Shown: positions 26,231-35,065 of the stretch, piece by piece
Layout of the letters: every line of letters starts with the position of its first letter
How positions within the stretch are numbered: position 1 is the stretch's first letter
Assembly (NCBI RefSeq): GCF_025231485.1
Contig: NZ_CP104003.1
Span: forward strand, 1,178,001 to 1,242,000
Source of the DNA: Salinirubellus salinus
GTDB lineage: Archaea; Halobacteriota; Halobacteria; Halobacteriales; Haloarculaceae
DNA: 64,000 nucleotides
Direction: 5' to 3'
Notes under the pieces: generated by a model
What the model was told of the DNA's origin: nothing
The model's database searches: none
The model's input: the letters and a program-made list of their open reading frames with translations, nothing else
Translations under genes and position numbers: made by a program

Positions 26231-26707
26231 ATGCGAATCCGCCGCCTCTCCGAGACCGACCTCTCGGCGTTCGTCGACGAACTCTACCTCCCGTTCGCCC
26301 GTGAGATGGCCGCACTGGACGACTACAACGCCCTCGCCGACGAGGAGCGTGTCCGCGAGTCGAACGTCGCGTATCGGCGCGACCAGCTCTCGAAGCGCGA
26401 CACCCGCATCTGGGTGGCCGAGACCGAGGACGGGACGCTCGCGGGGTACGCCTGCGCGTCGGTGACGGAGGCGCCGCCCATCTTCGCCCGTGGCGCGACC
26501 CTCTCCGTCTCGGAACTGTACGTCGTCCCCGAGCACCGCAGCGCGGGGGTGGCAGACGACCTGCTGGACCGGGCGAGTGCGTGGGGCGACGAGCGCGACT
26601 GCGAGCGCCTCGGACTGTCGGTGAACGCCGAGAACGAGCGGGCGCGGGCGTTCTACGAACGCCACGGGCTGACGGTCCGACGCCTGAAACTGGACCGGCC
26701 ACTCTGA
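26231..26707 (+). CDS. GNAT-family N-acetyltransferase
   Basis: Acetyl-CoA-dependent acetyltransferase of 158 residues. The central strand and acetyl-CoA loop are visible as ATLSVSELYVVPEHRSAGVADDLLDRA (motif A, R/Q-x-x-G-x-A/G in the form HRSAGVA), then RLGLSVNAENERARAFYERHGL, the motif B segment seen in small-molecule and RimI-like GNATs. The N-terminus MRIRRLSETDLSAFVDELYLPF is also typical. Start ATG at 26231; the longer open frame covers the noncoding spacer. Substrate unknown. Confidence 0.9.
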   Translation: MRIRRLSETDLSAFVDELYLPFAREMAALDDYNALADEERVRESNVAYRRDQLSKRDTRIWVAETEDGTLAGYACASVTEAPPIFARGATLSVSELYVVPEHRSAGVADDLLDRASAWGDERDCERLGLSVNAENERARAFYERHGLTVRRLKLDRPL

Positions 26708-26755
26708 CGCCACCCGGGGCGCGTCACTTTTGTCTGTCCGGTGGCTGGGCGGGGT

Positions 26756-27514
26756 ATGGACGAGCGGGAACTCCGGTTCGCGGCGGACGCGATTCGCGAC
26801 GCGGGGACAGTGGTGGCGTTGACGGGCGCCGGTGTCTCCACCGCCTCGGGCATCCCCGACTTCCGGAGCGAGGGCGGCATCTGGGACCGGTACGACCCGA
26901 TGGACTTCCACGTCTCGCGCTTCGAGGCCGACCCCGAGGGATTCTGGACCGAGCGGGTCGCGATGGTCGAGGAGGTGTACGGCGCCGACGTCGAGCCGAA
27001 CCCGGCCCACGAGGCGCTCGCGGGCCTCGAACGTGACGGCCACCTCGACGCGCTCATCACGCAGAACGTCGACGGCCTCCACCAGCGCGCCGGCCACGAG
27101 GAGGTCGTCGAGATACACGGCAACGGCGACCGCGTCGTCTGTCGTGACTGTCGGAGTCGATACGACGCCACGCCGTTCTACGACACCGTCCGAGAGTCCG
27201 GCGAGACGCCGCGCTGTCCGGAGTGCGACGGCGTCCTCAAACCCGACGTGGTGCTGTTCGGTGAGTCACTCCCCGAGCACGCCGTCTTCCAGTCGCACTC
27301 GCTGGCCGAGCGCGCCGACCTGTTCCTCGTCGTCGGGTCGTCGCTGACCGTCGAACCCGCCGCGTCGCTCCCCCGGCGCGCGGCCGACACCGGCGCCACG
27401 CTCGCGGTCGTCAACCTCGAGGACACCGGCCTGACCGGTCGAGCGGCCTACGACTTCCGGGCCGACGTGACCGACGTCCTGCCACGACTGCACGGACGAG
27501 TGGTCGAGGACTGA
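26756..27514 (+). CDS. Sir2-family NAD-dependent protein deacylase
   Basis: Removes acetyl or other acyl groups from protein lysines, consuming NAD. The 252-residue protein contains the NAD motif TGAGVSTASGIPDFRS (residues 23-38), QNVDGLHQRAG (103-113), the catalytic His121 in EIHGNG, the zinc cysteines Cys129, Cys132, Cys154 and Cys157, and GSSLTVEPAASLP. Start at the ATG at 26756; a GTG five codons upstream is less likely. It follows the acetyltransferase gene on the same strand by 48 bp, which suggests, but does not prove, that the two act on related lysine substrates. Confidence 0.95.
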   Translation: MDERELRFAADAIRDAGTVVALTGAGVSTASGIPDFRSEGGIWDRYDPMDFHVSRFEADPEGFWTERVAMVEEVYGADVEPNPAHEALAGLERDGHLDALITQNVDGLHQRAGHEEVVEIHGNGDRVVCRDCRSRYDATPFYDTVRESGETPRCPECDGVLKPDVVLFGESLPEHAVFQSHSLAERADLFLVVGSSLTVEPAASLPRRAADTGATLAVVNLEDTGLTGRAAYDFRADVTDVLPRLHGRVVED

Positions 27515-27574
27515 CGGCGGCCAAACCGCCACCCCGTAACGCTCTTGACGGGTGGGCGTGAGTCACCGTCTGCC

Positions 27575-27979
27575 ATGGTCGACTACAAGGTCGTACATCT
27601 GGACGACGTGCCGGTGACGGACCTCTCCGAGATCGAAGCGGTGCCCCCGAACCTCGACATCAGACCGGTCGGCGACTCGCTCGGGCTCTCGAAGATGCGC
27701 TGTACCGTCTGGTACTTCGAGCCCGGCGAGGAGATACAGTACCACGCCCACAGCGAACAGGAGGAGCTCTACTTCGTCCTCGAAGGGGAGTTCTCGCTCA
27801 AGCTCGGGAAGTCGGGCGAGGAGGAGTACGTCGAGGCCGACGAGGGGACCTTCTGGGTCGCCGAGCCGAAGGTCGGACACGGCCACCGCTACGTCGGCGA
27901 CGACCGTGGCGTCGTCCTCTCGGTCGGCGCGCCGCCGGTCGAGGACCCCGGTCTCGACCCGCACTCGCTGGACGAGTAG
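27575..27979 (+). CDS. Cupin-domain protein
   Basis: Single-domain cupin of 134 residues. Cupin motif 1 appears as YFEPGEEIQYHAHSEQEELYFVLEGEFSL (metal ligands His-x-His and Glu) and motif 2 as EGTFWVAEPKVGHGHRYVG with the last His. The protein therefore should bind one metal ion in a beta-barrel. The function within the cupin superfamily (isomerase, dioxygenase or sensing) cannot be decided. Start ATG at 27575. It converges with the thioredoxin-fold gene that follows, with one base between the two stop codons. Confidence 0.9.
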   Translation: MVDYKVVHLDDVPVTDLSEIEAVPPNLDIRPVGDSLGLSKMRCTVWYFEPGEEIQYHAHSEQEELYFVLEGEFSLKLGKSGEEEYVEADEGTFWVAEPKVGHGHRYVGDDRGVVLSVGAPPVEDPGLDPHSLDE

Positions 27980-28258
27980 TCAGAACGACGGCTCGGCGGT
28001 CCCCGGTTCGACGTCCTCCCCGCCGTAGGTGGCCCGGAGGTGTTCCATGATGCGAGCCGACTGGTGCATCGTGACCCCGAGTTCGTCGTCGACGAGGACC
28101 GGAACCTGCCGCTGTCCGGACACCTTCTTCACCTCGTTGCGCTTCGAGTGGAGTCCCTCGACCCAGACCGAGTCGTACTCCAGTCCGTGGTCGTCCAGTT
28201 CGTCGACGACGAACTCGCAGAACGGACAGCCCTCAAGTCGGTAGAGCGTGAGCGTCAT
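27980..28258 (-). CDS. Glutaredoxin-like / GST N-terminal domain protein
   Basis: A 92-residue thioredoxin-fold protein beginning MTLTLYRLEGCPFCEFVV, with a CPFC redox pair (Cys11, Cys14) directly after the first strand, then the cis-Pro motif VPVLVDDELGVTMHQSARIMEHL. The last part matches the GSH-binding region of GST N-terminal domains. As haloarchaea use gamma-glutamylcysteine, it may reduce mixed disulphides with that thiol. There is no C-terminal GST helical domain. The divergent neighbour is a redoxin-fold protein lacking cysteine, which makes a functional pair plausible. Confidence 0.88.
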   Translation of the reverse strand: MTLTLYRLEGCPFCEFVVDELDDHGLEYDSVWVEGLHSKRNEVKKVSGQRQVPVLVDDELGVTMHQSARIMEHLRATYGGEDVEPGTAEPSF

Positions 28259-28359
28259 GGGCTGGATTGGGGTGGCTGCGGCATAAGGGTTCACCGTGGC
28301 GCCCCTGAGCCGCCACCGCGACCCGACACCTTTTGGGGACCACACCCGACCACCGAGCC

Positions 28360-28836
28360 ATGATACCGCAGGTCGGTGACGACGCCCCCGAGTTCCGAGC
28401 GCTGCACTGCGACGGCGAGGCGTTCCGCCCCCGCGCGCTCGCCGACTCCCTCGGCGAGCGCGGTGGCGTCCTGATATTCGGTGGTTTCGTCTTCAGCGCC
28501 ATCGCGCTCAACTGGTGGACCCGCTACGAGAAGTACGGCTGGCACGAGTTCGACGAGGTGCCGGTCTACGGCGTCTACCGCGACGGGCCCTACGCCGTCA
28601 ACGAGTTCCTGCGCCAGCGGTCGGTCCCGTTCGAGTTCTTCGCCGACGTGGACGGCGAGGTGGCCGAGGCGTTCGACCTGCTCGTCGAGCGCGACGGGAT
28701 GGCCGGTGTCCACACCGCCCGACGCGCCGTGTTCGTCCTCGACGCGGACGGCACGGTGGTCGACGCGTGGGACACCGACGAGTGGATCCACCCCGTCCCG
28801 ACCCGCGAGTTGCAGGAGAGCATCGAGTCGCTCTGA
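28360..28836 (+). CDS. Redoxin (AhpC/TSA-like) domain protein without the peroxidatic cysteine
   Basis: A 158-residue thioredoxin-fold protein starting MIPQVGDDAPEFRALHCDGEAF, the N-terminus of peroxiredoxins (VGDxAPxF). In true peroxiredoxins the next segment holds the peroxidatic Cys in a (P)xxxxC motif after a strand such as LxFxxFxFSxVCT; here it is GGFVFSAIALNWWTRYEKYG, without Cys. The only Cys in the protein is residue 17. The rest (AVFVLDADGTVVDAW) is intact. So it should lack peroxidase activity and could be a binding or assembly protein. It is divergent from the CPFC protein. Start chosen at the ATG at 28360, nine codons inside the open frame. Confidence 0.85.
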   Translation: MIPQVGDDAPEFRALHCDGEAFRPRALADSLGERGGVLIFGGFVFSAIALNWWTRYEKYGWHEFDEVPVYGVYRDGPYAVNEFLRQRSVPFEFFADVDGEVAEAFDLLVERDGMAGVHTARRAVFVLDADGTVVDAWDTDEWIHPVPTRELQESIESL

Positions 28837-28837
28837 C

Positions 28838-29116
28838 TCACCGGAGGCGCTCCCACAGCGGGCGTGTCAACCGCGTCACCCGGACCGAGCGCTCGCCGTT
28901 CTCGTAGGTCGAGAGCGGTGGCGCTCGGTCCCCGTACCGTGCGGTCTCGATGCGCTGGCGGTCACCCTCGAAGCCGAGCGAGGTGGCCGGGGCGTACGTC
29001 ACCACGTCGAGCACCGCGGTCGCGTCCCAGTCGGTCGCCTCGCACGCGTCCCGAATCGGCCCCGAGAGCGGCCTGCCGGGGCGTTCGAGCCGAACGGTCC
29101 CACGGCCCTCGGCCAT
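28838..29116 (-). CDS. Conserved haloarchaeal protein of unknown function
   Basis: A 92-residue protein beginning MAEGRGTVRLERPGRPLSGPIRDACEATDWDATAVLDVVTYAP. It has no recognised motif, no signal and no membrane helix. The Arg-rich, strand-forming composition suggests a small alpha/beta fold. It converges with the redoxin-like gene; its stop lies two bases beyond that gene's stop. It follows the acyl-CoA dehydrogenase gene on the same strand with seven bases between stop and start, so it is probably the last gene of that operon. Confidence 0.6.
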   Translation of the reverse strand: MAEGRGTVRLERPGRPLSGPIRDACEATDWDATAVLDVVTYAPATSLGFEGDRQRIETARYGDRAPPLSTYENGERSVRVTRLTRPLWERLR

Positions 29117-29123
29117 CGCCAGC

Positions 29124-30350
29124 TCAGAAGACGCCGAGCTGCTTGGCGATGGTGTTCAGCTGGATCTCGTCGGTCCCCTCCACGATGCGGAGGACGCGGG
29201 CCATCTCGAGGTCGGCCATGTAGGGGTTGTCCTCGCTGAGGCCGTTGCCCCCGTGGACCTGCACGGTGTCGTCGGCGATCTCCCAGAGCGTGTTCGTACA
29301 GAGGTACTTCACGATGGACGACTCCATGATGGCCTGCTCGCCCTGGTCCATCTCCCACGCGAGGCGGAGTCCGGCGGCGTTCGCGGCGTACTGCTTCGCC
29401 TTCCCCTCCGCGATCTTGTGCGAGACGCCCTGGAACTTCCCGATGGGGCGGCCGAACGCCTCGCGGTCGTTGGCGTACTGGGCCGCTCGGTCGAGCAGGA
29501 ACTCGGCGTGGCCCATCGCGCGGGCACCGATCTCCAGCCGGCCCAGCGAGAGGAACTCCATCGCGTCGTAGAACGCGCCGTCCTCGGTGCCGAGCAGGCG
29601 GTCCTCGGGGACCCGCACGTCGTCGAGGTGCACCTCCGCCTGCGAGCCCTCGAAGCCGACGGCGTTGTTCATCGAGCCGATCTCGTACTCGTCGGCCTCG
29701 ACGATGAAACACGAGATGCCGCCGTACCGGCCCATCTCCTCCTGTGGCGAGGTACGCGCGAAGATCTGGAGGAAGTCGGCGTAGGGGGCGTTCGTGATCC
29801 ACTGTTTCGTCCCGTTCAGGACCCACTCGTCGCCGTCCTTCTCGGCCGTCGTGGACATGTTCGGCGAGTCCGACCCGACGCCGGGTTCGGTCTGGCCGAA
29901 GCCGGTCGACTGCTGCCCGCGGACGACGGGGTAGAGGTACTCCTCGCGCTGGTCTCCCTCGGCCTGCGCGAGCAGGGGTTTCGGGCCCTCCGGCCCTGCG
30001 AGCACGTGCTCGGTGAGGCCGGGACCGTTCGTCGCGACGTGCTTGATGGCCCGGTACCACGTCACGTTCGAGACGCCCTCGCCACCGTCCTCCTCGGAGA
30101 GGTTCATCGCGTAGAAGCCGGCCTCGGCCGACCGTCGTCGGACCTCTTGGATGGCCTCGCGGACCTCGGGGACGTAGCGGCCGTCGTCCTCGTGTCGCTT
30201 GCGCTTGTTCGTGTACGTGTCACCGAGGTCGTCCTCGATGGGCTGGACCTCCTGGTCGACGAAGTCGTCTAGACTCTGGAGGATGAGTCGCGTCTCCTCG
30301 TCCGTGTCGAAACTGACGCCGCCCTGCGGGGCGGCCTCCTGTGTCGCCAT
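29124..30350 (-). CDS. Acyl-CoA dehydrogenase
   Basis: FAD enzyme that introduces the 2,3 double bond into acyl-CoA, the first step of beta-oxidation. The 408-residue protein has the flavin-binding GFGQTEPGVGSD, the WVLNGTKQWITNA strand, the C-terminal helical domain (DREAFGRPIGKFQGVSHKIAEG) and the catalytic Glu in RIVEGTDEIQLN. This is the position used by short- and medium-chain members. Start ATG at 30350. It lies in a region with acyl-CoA ligase, CoA transferase, thiolase and SDR genes, which suggests a fatty- or branched-chain acid pathway. Chain-length preference cannot be read. Confidence 0.93.
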   Translation of the reverse strand: MATQEAAPQGGVSFDTDEETRLILQSLDDFVDQEVQPIEDDLGDTYTNKRKRHEDDGRYVPEVREAIQEVRRRSAEAGFYAMNLSEEDGGEGVSNVTWYRAIKHVATNGPGLTEHVLAGPEGPKPLLAQAEGDQREEYLYPVVRGQQSTGFGQTEPGVGSDSPNMSTTAEKDGDEWVLNGTKQWITNAPYADFLQIFARTSPQEEMGRYGGISCFIVEADEYEIGSMNNAVGFEGSQAEVHLDDVRVPEDRLLGTEDGAFYDAMEFLSLGRLEIGARAMGHAEFLLDRAAQYANDREAFGRPIGKFQGVSHKIAEGKAKQYAANAAGLRLAWEMDQGEQAIMESSIVKYLCTNTLWEIADDTVQVHGGNGLSEDNPYMADLEMARVLRIVEGTDEIQLNTIAKQLGVF

Positions 30351-30501
30351 GACAGCACATCTGTCTACGCCTCCTTGAACCCTGTGAGTCACCCACTCAC
30401 GCCCGTTTACGGGAGTTGATTCGTGCCGCATCGGGGCGTGGAGACTCGTCCCGCGCGCCCGCCGGCGGCACCGTCGGCGGACGGCTCTCGGTAGCCGACC
30501 G

Positions 30502-30933
30502 TCAGCGGACGACCGTCACCGGGACGGGCGCACGGCGGACGATGGTCTCCGCGACGCTCCCGAGGAGGACCCGTTCGATACCACTGCGCCCGTGGCTGCC
30601 GATGTAGACGTGGTCGACGTCGTGCTCGTCGATGTAGTCGAGGATACTCCGGGTGTCCTCCCCGACGACGGTGGCGGTGGCGACGTCCCGGTCGTGTTCG
30701 GCCGCGATGTCGTGGGCCTCGTCGAGCAACTTCTCGGCGTGGGCCTCGGCGGCCTCGTACCAGTCCTCCCAGGCGTTCGCCGTCCCGAATCCACCGGGGC
30801 CGAGATCGCTCGAGCGGAAGTCGACGACGTGGAGCACCGTCACCTCGGCGTCCGGGAGGTCGGTCAGCGCCCGCTCCAGTGCGTGTCGAGACCCCTCCGA
30901 GTAGTCCATCGGGACCAGGACGTGCGTGCTCAT
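30502..30933 (-). CDS. Universal stress protein (UspA family)
   Basis: A 143-residue single-domain universal stress protein. ATP-binding residues are visible: HVLVPMDYSEGS at the N-terminus with the loop Asp, and the C-terminal GSHGRSGIERVLLGSVAETIVRRAPVPVTVV, which fits the G-x2-G-x9-G[ST] nucleotide motif. It probably binds ATP and acts as a stress-responsive regulator. The ATG at 30933 gives the full domain. Located between acyl-CoA dehydrogenase and acyl-CoA ligase genes, but with its own flanking spacers (151 and 54 bp). Confidence 0.95.
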   Translation of the reverse strand: MSTHVLVPMDYSEGSRHALERALTDLPDAEVTVLHVVDFRSSDLGPGGFGTANAWEDWYEAAEAHAEKLLDEAHDIAAEHDRDVATATVVGEDTRSILDYIDEHDVDHVYIGSHGRSGIERVLLGSVAETIVRRAPVPVTVVR

Positions 30934-30987
30934 GACGAATGGATGAACGGAGAGCGTCTTGGACCTGTCGGCTGTGTACGCCCGGCG

Positions 30988-32628
30988 TCAGGACTCCTCG
31001 CCCGGACCGAGCGTCAGGTCGGCGTAGGACTCCCGCAGCGAGAGCTTGTCGAACTTCCCCGTCGAGGTCCGAGGGATGGACTCGACGAACTCGTAGCGGT
31101 CGGGGAGCCACCACGAGGGGAACCGTTCGCCGAGGTGCTCCCGCAGGTCGTCGACCGACGCCTCGTGGCCCTCGCGCAGGACCACGCAGGCCATCGGCCG
31201 CTCCTGCCACTTCTCGTGGTCGACGCCGATGACCGTCGCCTCCGCCACCGCCTCGTGGGCCATCAGTTCGTTCTCCAGGTCGACGCTCGATATCCACTCC
31301 CCGCCGGACTTGATGACGTCCTTTGTCCGGTCGACGATGTCGACGTACCCCTGTTCGTCCATCGTGGCGATGTCGCCCGTCCGGAGCCAGCGGCCCCCGG
31401 CCTCGTCGGTGGCGAACGACTCCCGGTTGGCGTCCGGTCGGTGGTGGTACTCGTCGACGACCCACGGACCGCGGACCTGTAGTTCGCCGTAGGCCTCGCC
31501 GTCGCGGTCGACCGGGTCGCCGTCGTCGTCGAGGATGCGCGTCTCGATGCCGGGGACCGGCATCCCCGCTTTCGACTGGTAGGCGTAGCGCGTCTCCGGG
31601 TCGGCGTCCGCCAGTTCCTTCCGGAGCACCGAGAGCGTCCCGAGCGGACTCGTCTCGGTCATCCCCCAGCCCTGCAGGATGGGCGCGTCGAACTCCTCGT
31701 CGTACCGGCGGATGAGCGACTCGGGCGGGGCGCTCCCGCCGACTGTGAGCCGGTCCACGTTCGAGATGTCCGTCCCCGGGTGCTCGTCGAGGTAGTTCGC
31801 CATCTCCAGCCAGATGGTGGGCACCGCGGCGGACATCGTCACCGTCTCGCCGTCGATGAGTTCAGCCACGGACGCTGGGTCGGTGTGGACCCCCGGCAGG
31901 ACCTGTTTCGCGCCCACGAACGTCGCCGCGTACGGGATGCCCCAGCCGTTGGCGTGGAACATCGGCACCACCGGGAGGACGGTGTCGGCCTCGCTCACCG
32001 CGTTCGAGTCCACGTGGCCCGACATCATGCTGTGGAGGTAGACCCCACGGTGCGAGTACGCGACGCCCTTCGGCTTGCCCGTCGTCCCCGAGGTGTAGCA
32101 CATCCCGCACTCGTCGTCCTCGGAGATCTCGGGGAAGGTGTAGTCCGTGGACTGCTCGGCCAGCAGGTCCTCGTAGGCGACGACCGAGTCGAGGGTGGTA
32201 TCCGGCACAGCGTCGGCGAGGACGACGTACTGCTCGACGGTCTCCAGCGCGTCGGCGTTGCGCTCGACCACGTCGAGGAACGCGGGCGCCACGAACAGCA
32301 CCCGGTCCTCGGCGTCGTTCACGATGTACCGGAAGTGCTCGTCGGGGAGCCGCGGGTTGCACATGTGCGTCGAGCGGCCGGTACAGGGTGGTCCGAAGTA
32401 GAGTTCGAGGTGCCGGTAGTCGTTCGGCGCGACGGTCGCGACCCGATCTCCACGGTCGACCCCGAGGTCGTCGAGCGCGCCCGCGAGGCGTCGGACCCGG
32501 TCGTCGAGGTCGGCGTACGTGTAGCGGTGGAGGTCCCCGCCCGGCGTCTTGGTCACCACCTCTCGGTCCGGGAAGAGGTCCACGGCCCGCGCGAGCAGTC
32601 GGTCGAGCGTCAACTGGACGTCCATCAT
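30988..32628 (-). CDS. AMP-dependent acyl-CoA synthetase (long-chain fatty acid CoA ligase type)
   Basis: Activates a fatty or other carboxylic acid through an acyl-adenylate and then the CoA thioester. The protein has 546 residues from ATG 32628. The P-loop is YTSGTTGKPKGVAYSHRG; then come GWGMTETSPLGT, RWLRTGDIATMDEQGYVDIVDR, GGEWISSVDLENEL and the catalytic lysine in RTSTGKFDKLSL. All adenylation motifs are intact. Two starts are possible: 32658 (ten residues longer) and 32628; the AT-rich aaactatc about 30 bp before 32628 supports the latter. It would feed the neighbouring acyl-CoA dehydrogenase. Substrate range unknown. Confidence 0.93.
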   Translation of the reverse strand: MMDVQLTLDRLLARAVDLFPDREVVTKTPGGDLHRYTYADLDDRVRRLAGALDDLGVDRGDRVATVAPNDYRHLELYFGPPCTGRSTHMCNPRLPDEHFRYIVNDAEDRVLFVAPAFLDVVERNADALETVEQYVVLADAVPDTTLDSVVAYEDLLAEQSTDYTFPEISEDDECGMCYTSGTTGKPKGVAYSHRGVYLHSMMSGHVDSNAVSEADTVLPVVPMFHANGWGIPYAATFVGAKQVLPGVHTDPASVAELIDGETVTMSAAVPTIWLEMANYLDEHPGTDISNVDRLTVGGSAPPESLIRRYDEEFDAPILQGWGMTETSPLGTLSVLRKELADADPETRYAYQSKAGMPVPGIETRILDDDGDPVDRDGEAYGELQVRGPWVVDEYHHRPDANRESFATDEAGGRWLRTGDIATMDEQGYVDIVDRTKDVIKSGGEWISSVDLENELMAHEAVAEATVIGVDHEKWQERPMACVVLREGHEASVDDLREHLGERFPSWWLPDRYEFVESIPRTSTGKFDKLSLRESYADLTLGPGEES

Positions 32629-32874
32629 GGCAACCGGACGGTTGTCACGCGCTGCCATGATAGTTTCCCCCGTCCGAGCGACGGCCGGAACCCCATCCGG
32701 GGAGCCTCACACGGACGGCCGTGGGCGTGGGCGGACTCGGCCGTCATGCGGGACGGCGCCCCCGAGATACGGCGGGTGGGCCTACGTTGAGTCGGCGCGC
32801 GGGACGATACCGCGGACCGCGTGACGACCTGCCGCATCGCCCACTTTCAAGTCCCGCCACTGAAACCCCGAGGT

Positions 32875-34047
32875 ATGCAACTGGACGACGTGCGCGTGCT
32901 GGACCTGACCCGACTCCTGCCGGGGCCGTACGCGACCCAACTACTGGCCGACGCGGGTGCGGACGTGGTGAAGGTGGAGGACACCAGCGCGGGCGACTAC
33001 GCCCGACACATGCCGCCCTACACCGACGAGGGCGTGGGTGCCGTGTTCGACGCCGTCAACCGGGGGAAGCGCTCGGTCTGTCTCGACCTCAAGGCCGAAT
33101 CGGCGCGCGAGGCGTTCTACGAACTCGTCGCGGACGCCGACGTGGTCATCGAGCAGTTCCGGCCGGGCGTCGTCGACCGGCTCGGCGTCGACTACGACAC
33201 CCTGCGCGAGCACAACCCCGACCTCGTCTACTGCTCGCTGTCGGGCTACGGGCAGAACGGGCCGCTCGCGGACAAGGCGGGTCACGACCTGAACTACGTC
33301 GGCCTCGCGGGGATGCTGGACCTCTCTCGCGAGGGCGAGGCCGCGAAGCCGTCGCCACTCGGCTACCAGGTGGGCGACATGGCCGGCGGCCTGTTCGCCG
33401 CGTTCGCCGTCGTCTCGGCCCTCCTCTCGCGCGAACTCGGCGGGAGCGGCGGCGAGTACCTCGACTGCTCGCTGACCGACCCCGTCCTCTCGTTCTCGCA
33501 GACGGCCGCTGCGGAGGTGTTCGCCGGCGGCGACCCGCGCCCCGGCGAGACGCCGCTCACGGGTGGCTACCCGTGGTACGACGTCTACGAGTGCGCCGAC
33601 GGCGGCTACGTCACCATCGGGGCGCTCGAACCGCAGTTCTGGCAGGGCTTCTGCGAGGCCGTCGACCGCGAGGACCTCGTCGGCTACCACATGACCGACG
33701 ACGAGGCCGAACTCGCGGCGCTCCGCGAGGAACTGGAGAGCCTGTTCGCCGAGCGGACCCGCGACGAGTGGGTCGATGCGCTCGTCGACGAGGAGGCGGC
33801 GGTCGACGGCGTCTACACCCCGCGAGAGACGTTCTCGCACCCGCAGGTCGAGGCCCGCGGCATCGTCGAGCGTCCCGACGACGCCCCGCCACGCGTCGGG
33901 TTCCCCGCCCGCGGGAGCGACATCGACCACGAGACACCCGCCGACCCCGCTCCCGGTCAGGGCGCCCACACCGACGAGGTGTTCCGCGAGGCGGGCCTGT
34001 CCGACGAGCGCATCGCGGCGCTCCGCGAGGACGAGGTGGCCCGATGA
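32875..34047 (+). CDS. CaiB/BaiF (class III) CoA transferase or 2-methylacyl-CoA racemase
   Basis: Class III CoA transferase fold enzyme, 390 residues. It has MQLDDVRVLDLTRLLPGPYATQLLADAGADVVKVE at the N-terminus, NRGKRSVCLDLK, and KAGHDLNYVGLAG with Asp138, the residue that forms the acyl-anhydride in transferases or acts as base in racemases. The HDxNY form of the motif is common in the alpha-methylacyl-CoA racemase group, so either activity is possible. Start ATG at 32875. Its stop overlaps the start of the downstream LLM oxidoreductase (ATGA at 34044-34047), which indicates tight translational coupling and related substrates. Confidence 0.9.
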   Translation: MQLDDVRVLDLTRLLPGPYATQLLADAGADVVKVEDTSAGDYARHMPPYTDEGVGAVFDAVNRGKRSVCLDLKAESAREAFYELVADADVVIEQFRPGVVDRLGVDYDTLREHNPDLVYCSLSGYGQNGPLADKAGHDLNYVGLAGMLDLSREGEAAKPSPLGYQVGDMAGGLFAAFAVVSALLSRELGGSGGEYLDCSLTDPVLSFSQTAAAEVFAGGDPRPGETPLTGGYPWYDVYECADGGYVTIGALEPQFWQGFCEAVDREDLVGYHMTDDEAELAALREELESLFAERTRDEWVDALVDEEAAVDGVYTPRETFSHPQVEARGIVERPDDAPPRVGFPARGSDIDHETPADPAPGQGAHTDEVFREAGLSDERIAALREDEVAR

Positions 34048-35063
34048 GCGACGAGACGGACGGGGACGGGTTCGGACGTGCGCTCCTCCTCCCGCAGCTC
34101 GGGAGCGACCCGACCGAGACGGCGGTCCGTGCCGAGGAACTGGGCTACGAGTCGGTGTGGCTCGGCGAACTCTGGATGCAGGCCTCGCCCGTCAAACTGA
34201 CCGAGATCGCCGTGGAGACGGAGCGGGTGACGCTCGGCAGCGCCATCCTCAACGTGTTCTCCCGGACGCCGGCCGTGCTGGCGATGACGGCAGCGACGCT
34301 CGACCGCGTCTCCGACGGTCGGTTCGTCCTCGGCGTGGGGACCTCCACGAGGAAGGCCGTCGAGGACCTCCACGGCGTCGCGTGGGACGACCCCAACCCC
34401 GTCAGGCGCGCCCACGAGAGCATCGAGGTGACGAAGGCGTACCTCGGGACGAGCGGCCGCGTGACCTACGACGGCGAGGTGTTCGAAGTGACGGACTTCC
34501 CGGCGCTCGGCGCGGACGTCCCCGTCTACCACGCCGCGCTCGGGGCGGCGAACCGGCGGGTCGTCGGTCGGCTCTGTGACGGCTGGATACCGCACAACGT
34601 CCCCTTCCCCGACCTCCCCGAGTCGTTCGAGTACGTCGCCGAGCACGCCCGCGAGGCCGGCCGGAACCCGGACGACATCGTCGTGGCACCGTACGTCCCG
34701 AGCGCCGTCGCCGACGACCCGGCCGACGCGCGCGACGAGATCAGAGGGCACGTCGCCTACTACGTGGGCAACGGCGAGGGATACGAGCGGGCCGTCGCCC
34801 AGCGGTTCCCCGACGAGGCCGACGAGGTGGCCGCGCGCTGGCGCGGGGACGGCGTCGAGCGTGACCGTGACGCCGCGGCGGCCGCCGTCACCGACGAGAT
34901 GGTCGAGGCGCTCGGGGTCGCCGGCACGCCGGACCAGGCCCGCGAGCAGTTCGCGGCCATCGAGTCGATGGACGTCATCGACCGGCCGATGGTGTCGGTC
35001 CCGCAGAACGCCTCGCCCGCGCTCGCCGAGCGGACGATGGAGGCGCTGGCACCCGGTTCGTAG
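34044..35063 (+). CDS. LLM-class oxidoreductase, probably F420-dependent
   Basis: Luciferase-like TIM barrel, 339 residues. Features of the F420 branch include AEELGYESVWLGE near the N-terminus, TERVTLGSAILNVFSRTPAVLAMTAATLDRVSDGRFVLGVGTST (the substrate/cofactor face) and a C-terminal helix set ending VSVPQNASPALAERTMEAL. Related enzymes oxidise or reduce secondary alcohols, imines or enoyl groups with coenzyme F420, which haloarchaea make. It is coupled by a four-base overlap to the CoA transferase gene. A paralogue lies at 39651-40664. F420 rather than FMN is inferred from lineage and family resemblance. Confidence 0.87.
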   Translation: MSDETDGDGFGRALLLPQLGSDPTETAVRAEELGYESVWLGELWMQASPVKLTEIAVETERVTLGSAILNVFSRTPAVLAMTAATLDRVSDGRFVLGVGTSTRKAVEDLHGVAWDDPNPVRRAHESIEVTKAYLGTSGRVTYDGEVFEVTDFPALGADVPVYHAALGAANRRVVGRLCDGWIPHNVPFPDLPESFEYVAEHAREAGRNPDDIVVAPYVPSAVADDPADARDEIRGHVAYYVGNGEGYERAVAQRFPDEADEVAARWRGDGVERDRDAAAAAVTDEMVEALGVAGTPDQAREQFAAIESMDVIDRPMVSVPQNASPALAERTMEALAPGS

Positions 35064-35065
35064 GG

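Noticed and set aside
32721-35063. A 780-codon plus-strand frame suggesting a large fusion protein
   Set aside because: Only its last 339 codons are the LLM oxidoreductase. The first part is Arg/Gly/Pro-rich and lies out of frame over the intact CoA transferase gene, so it is a GC-bias shadow.
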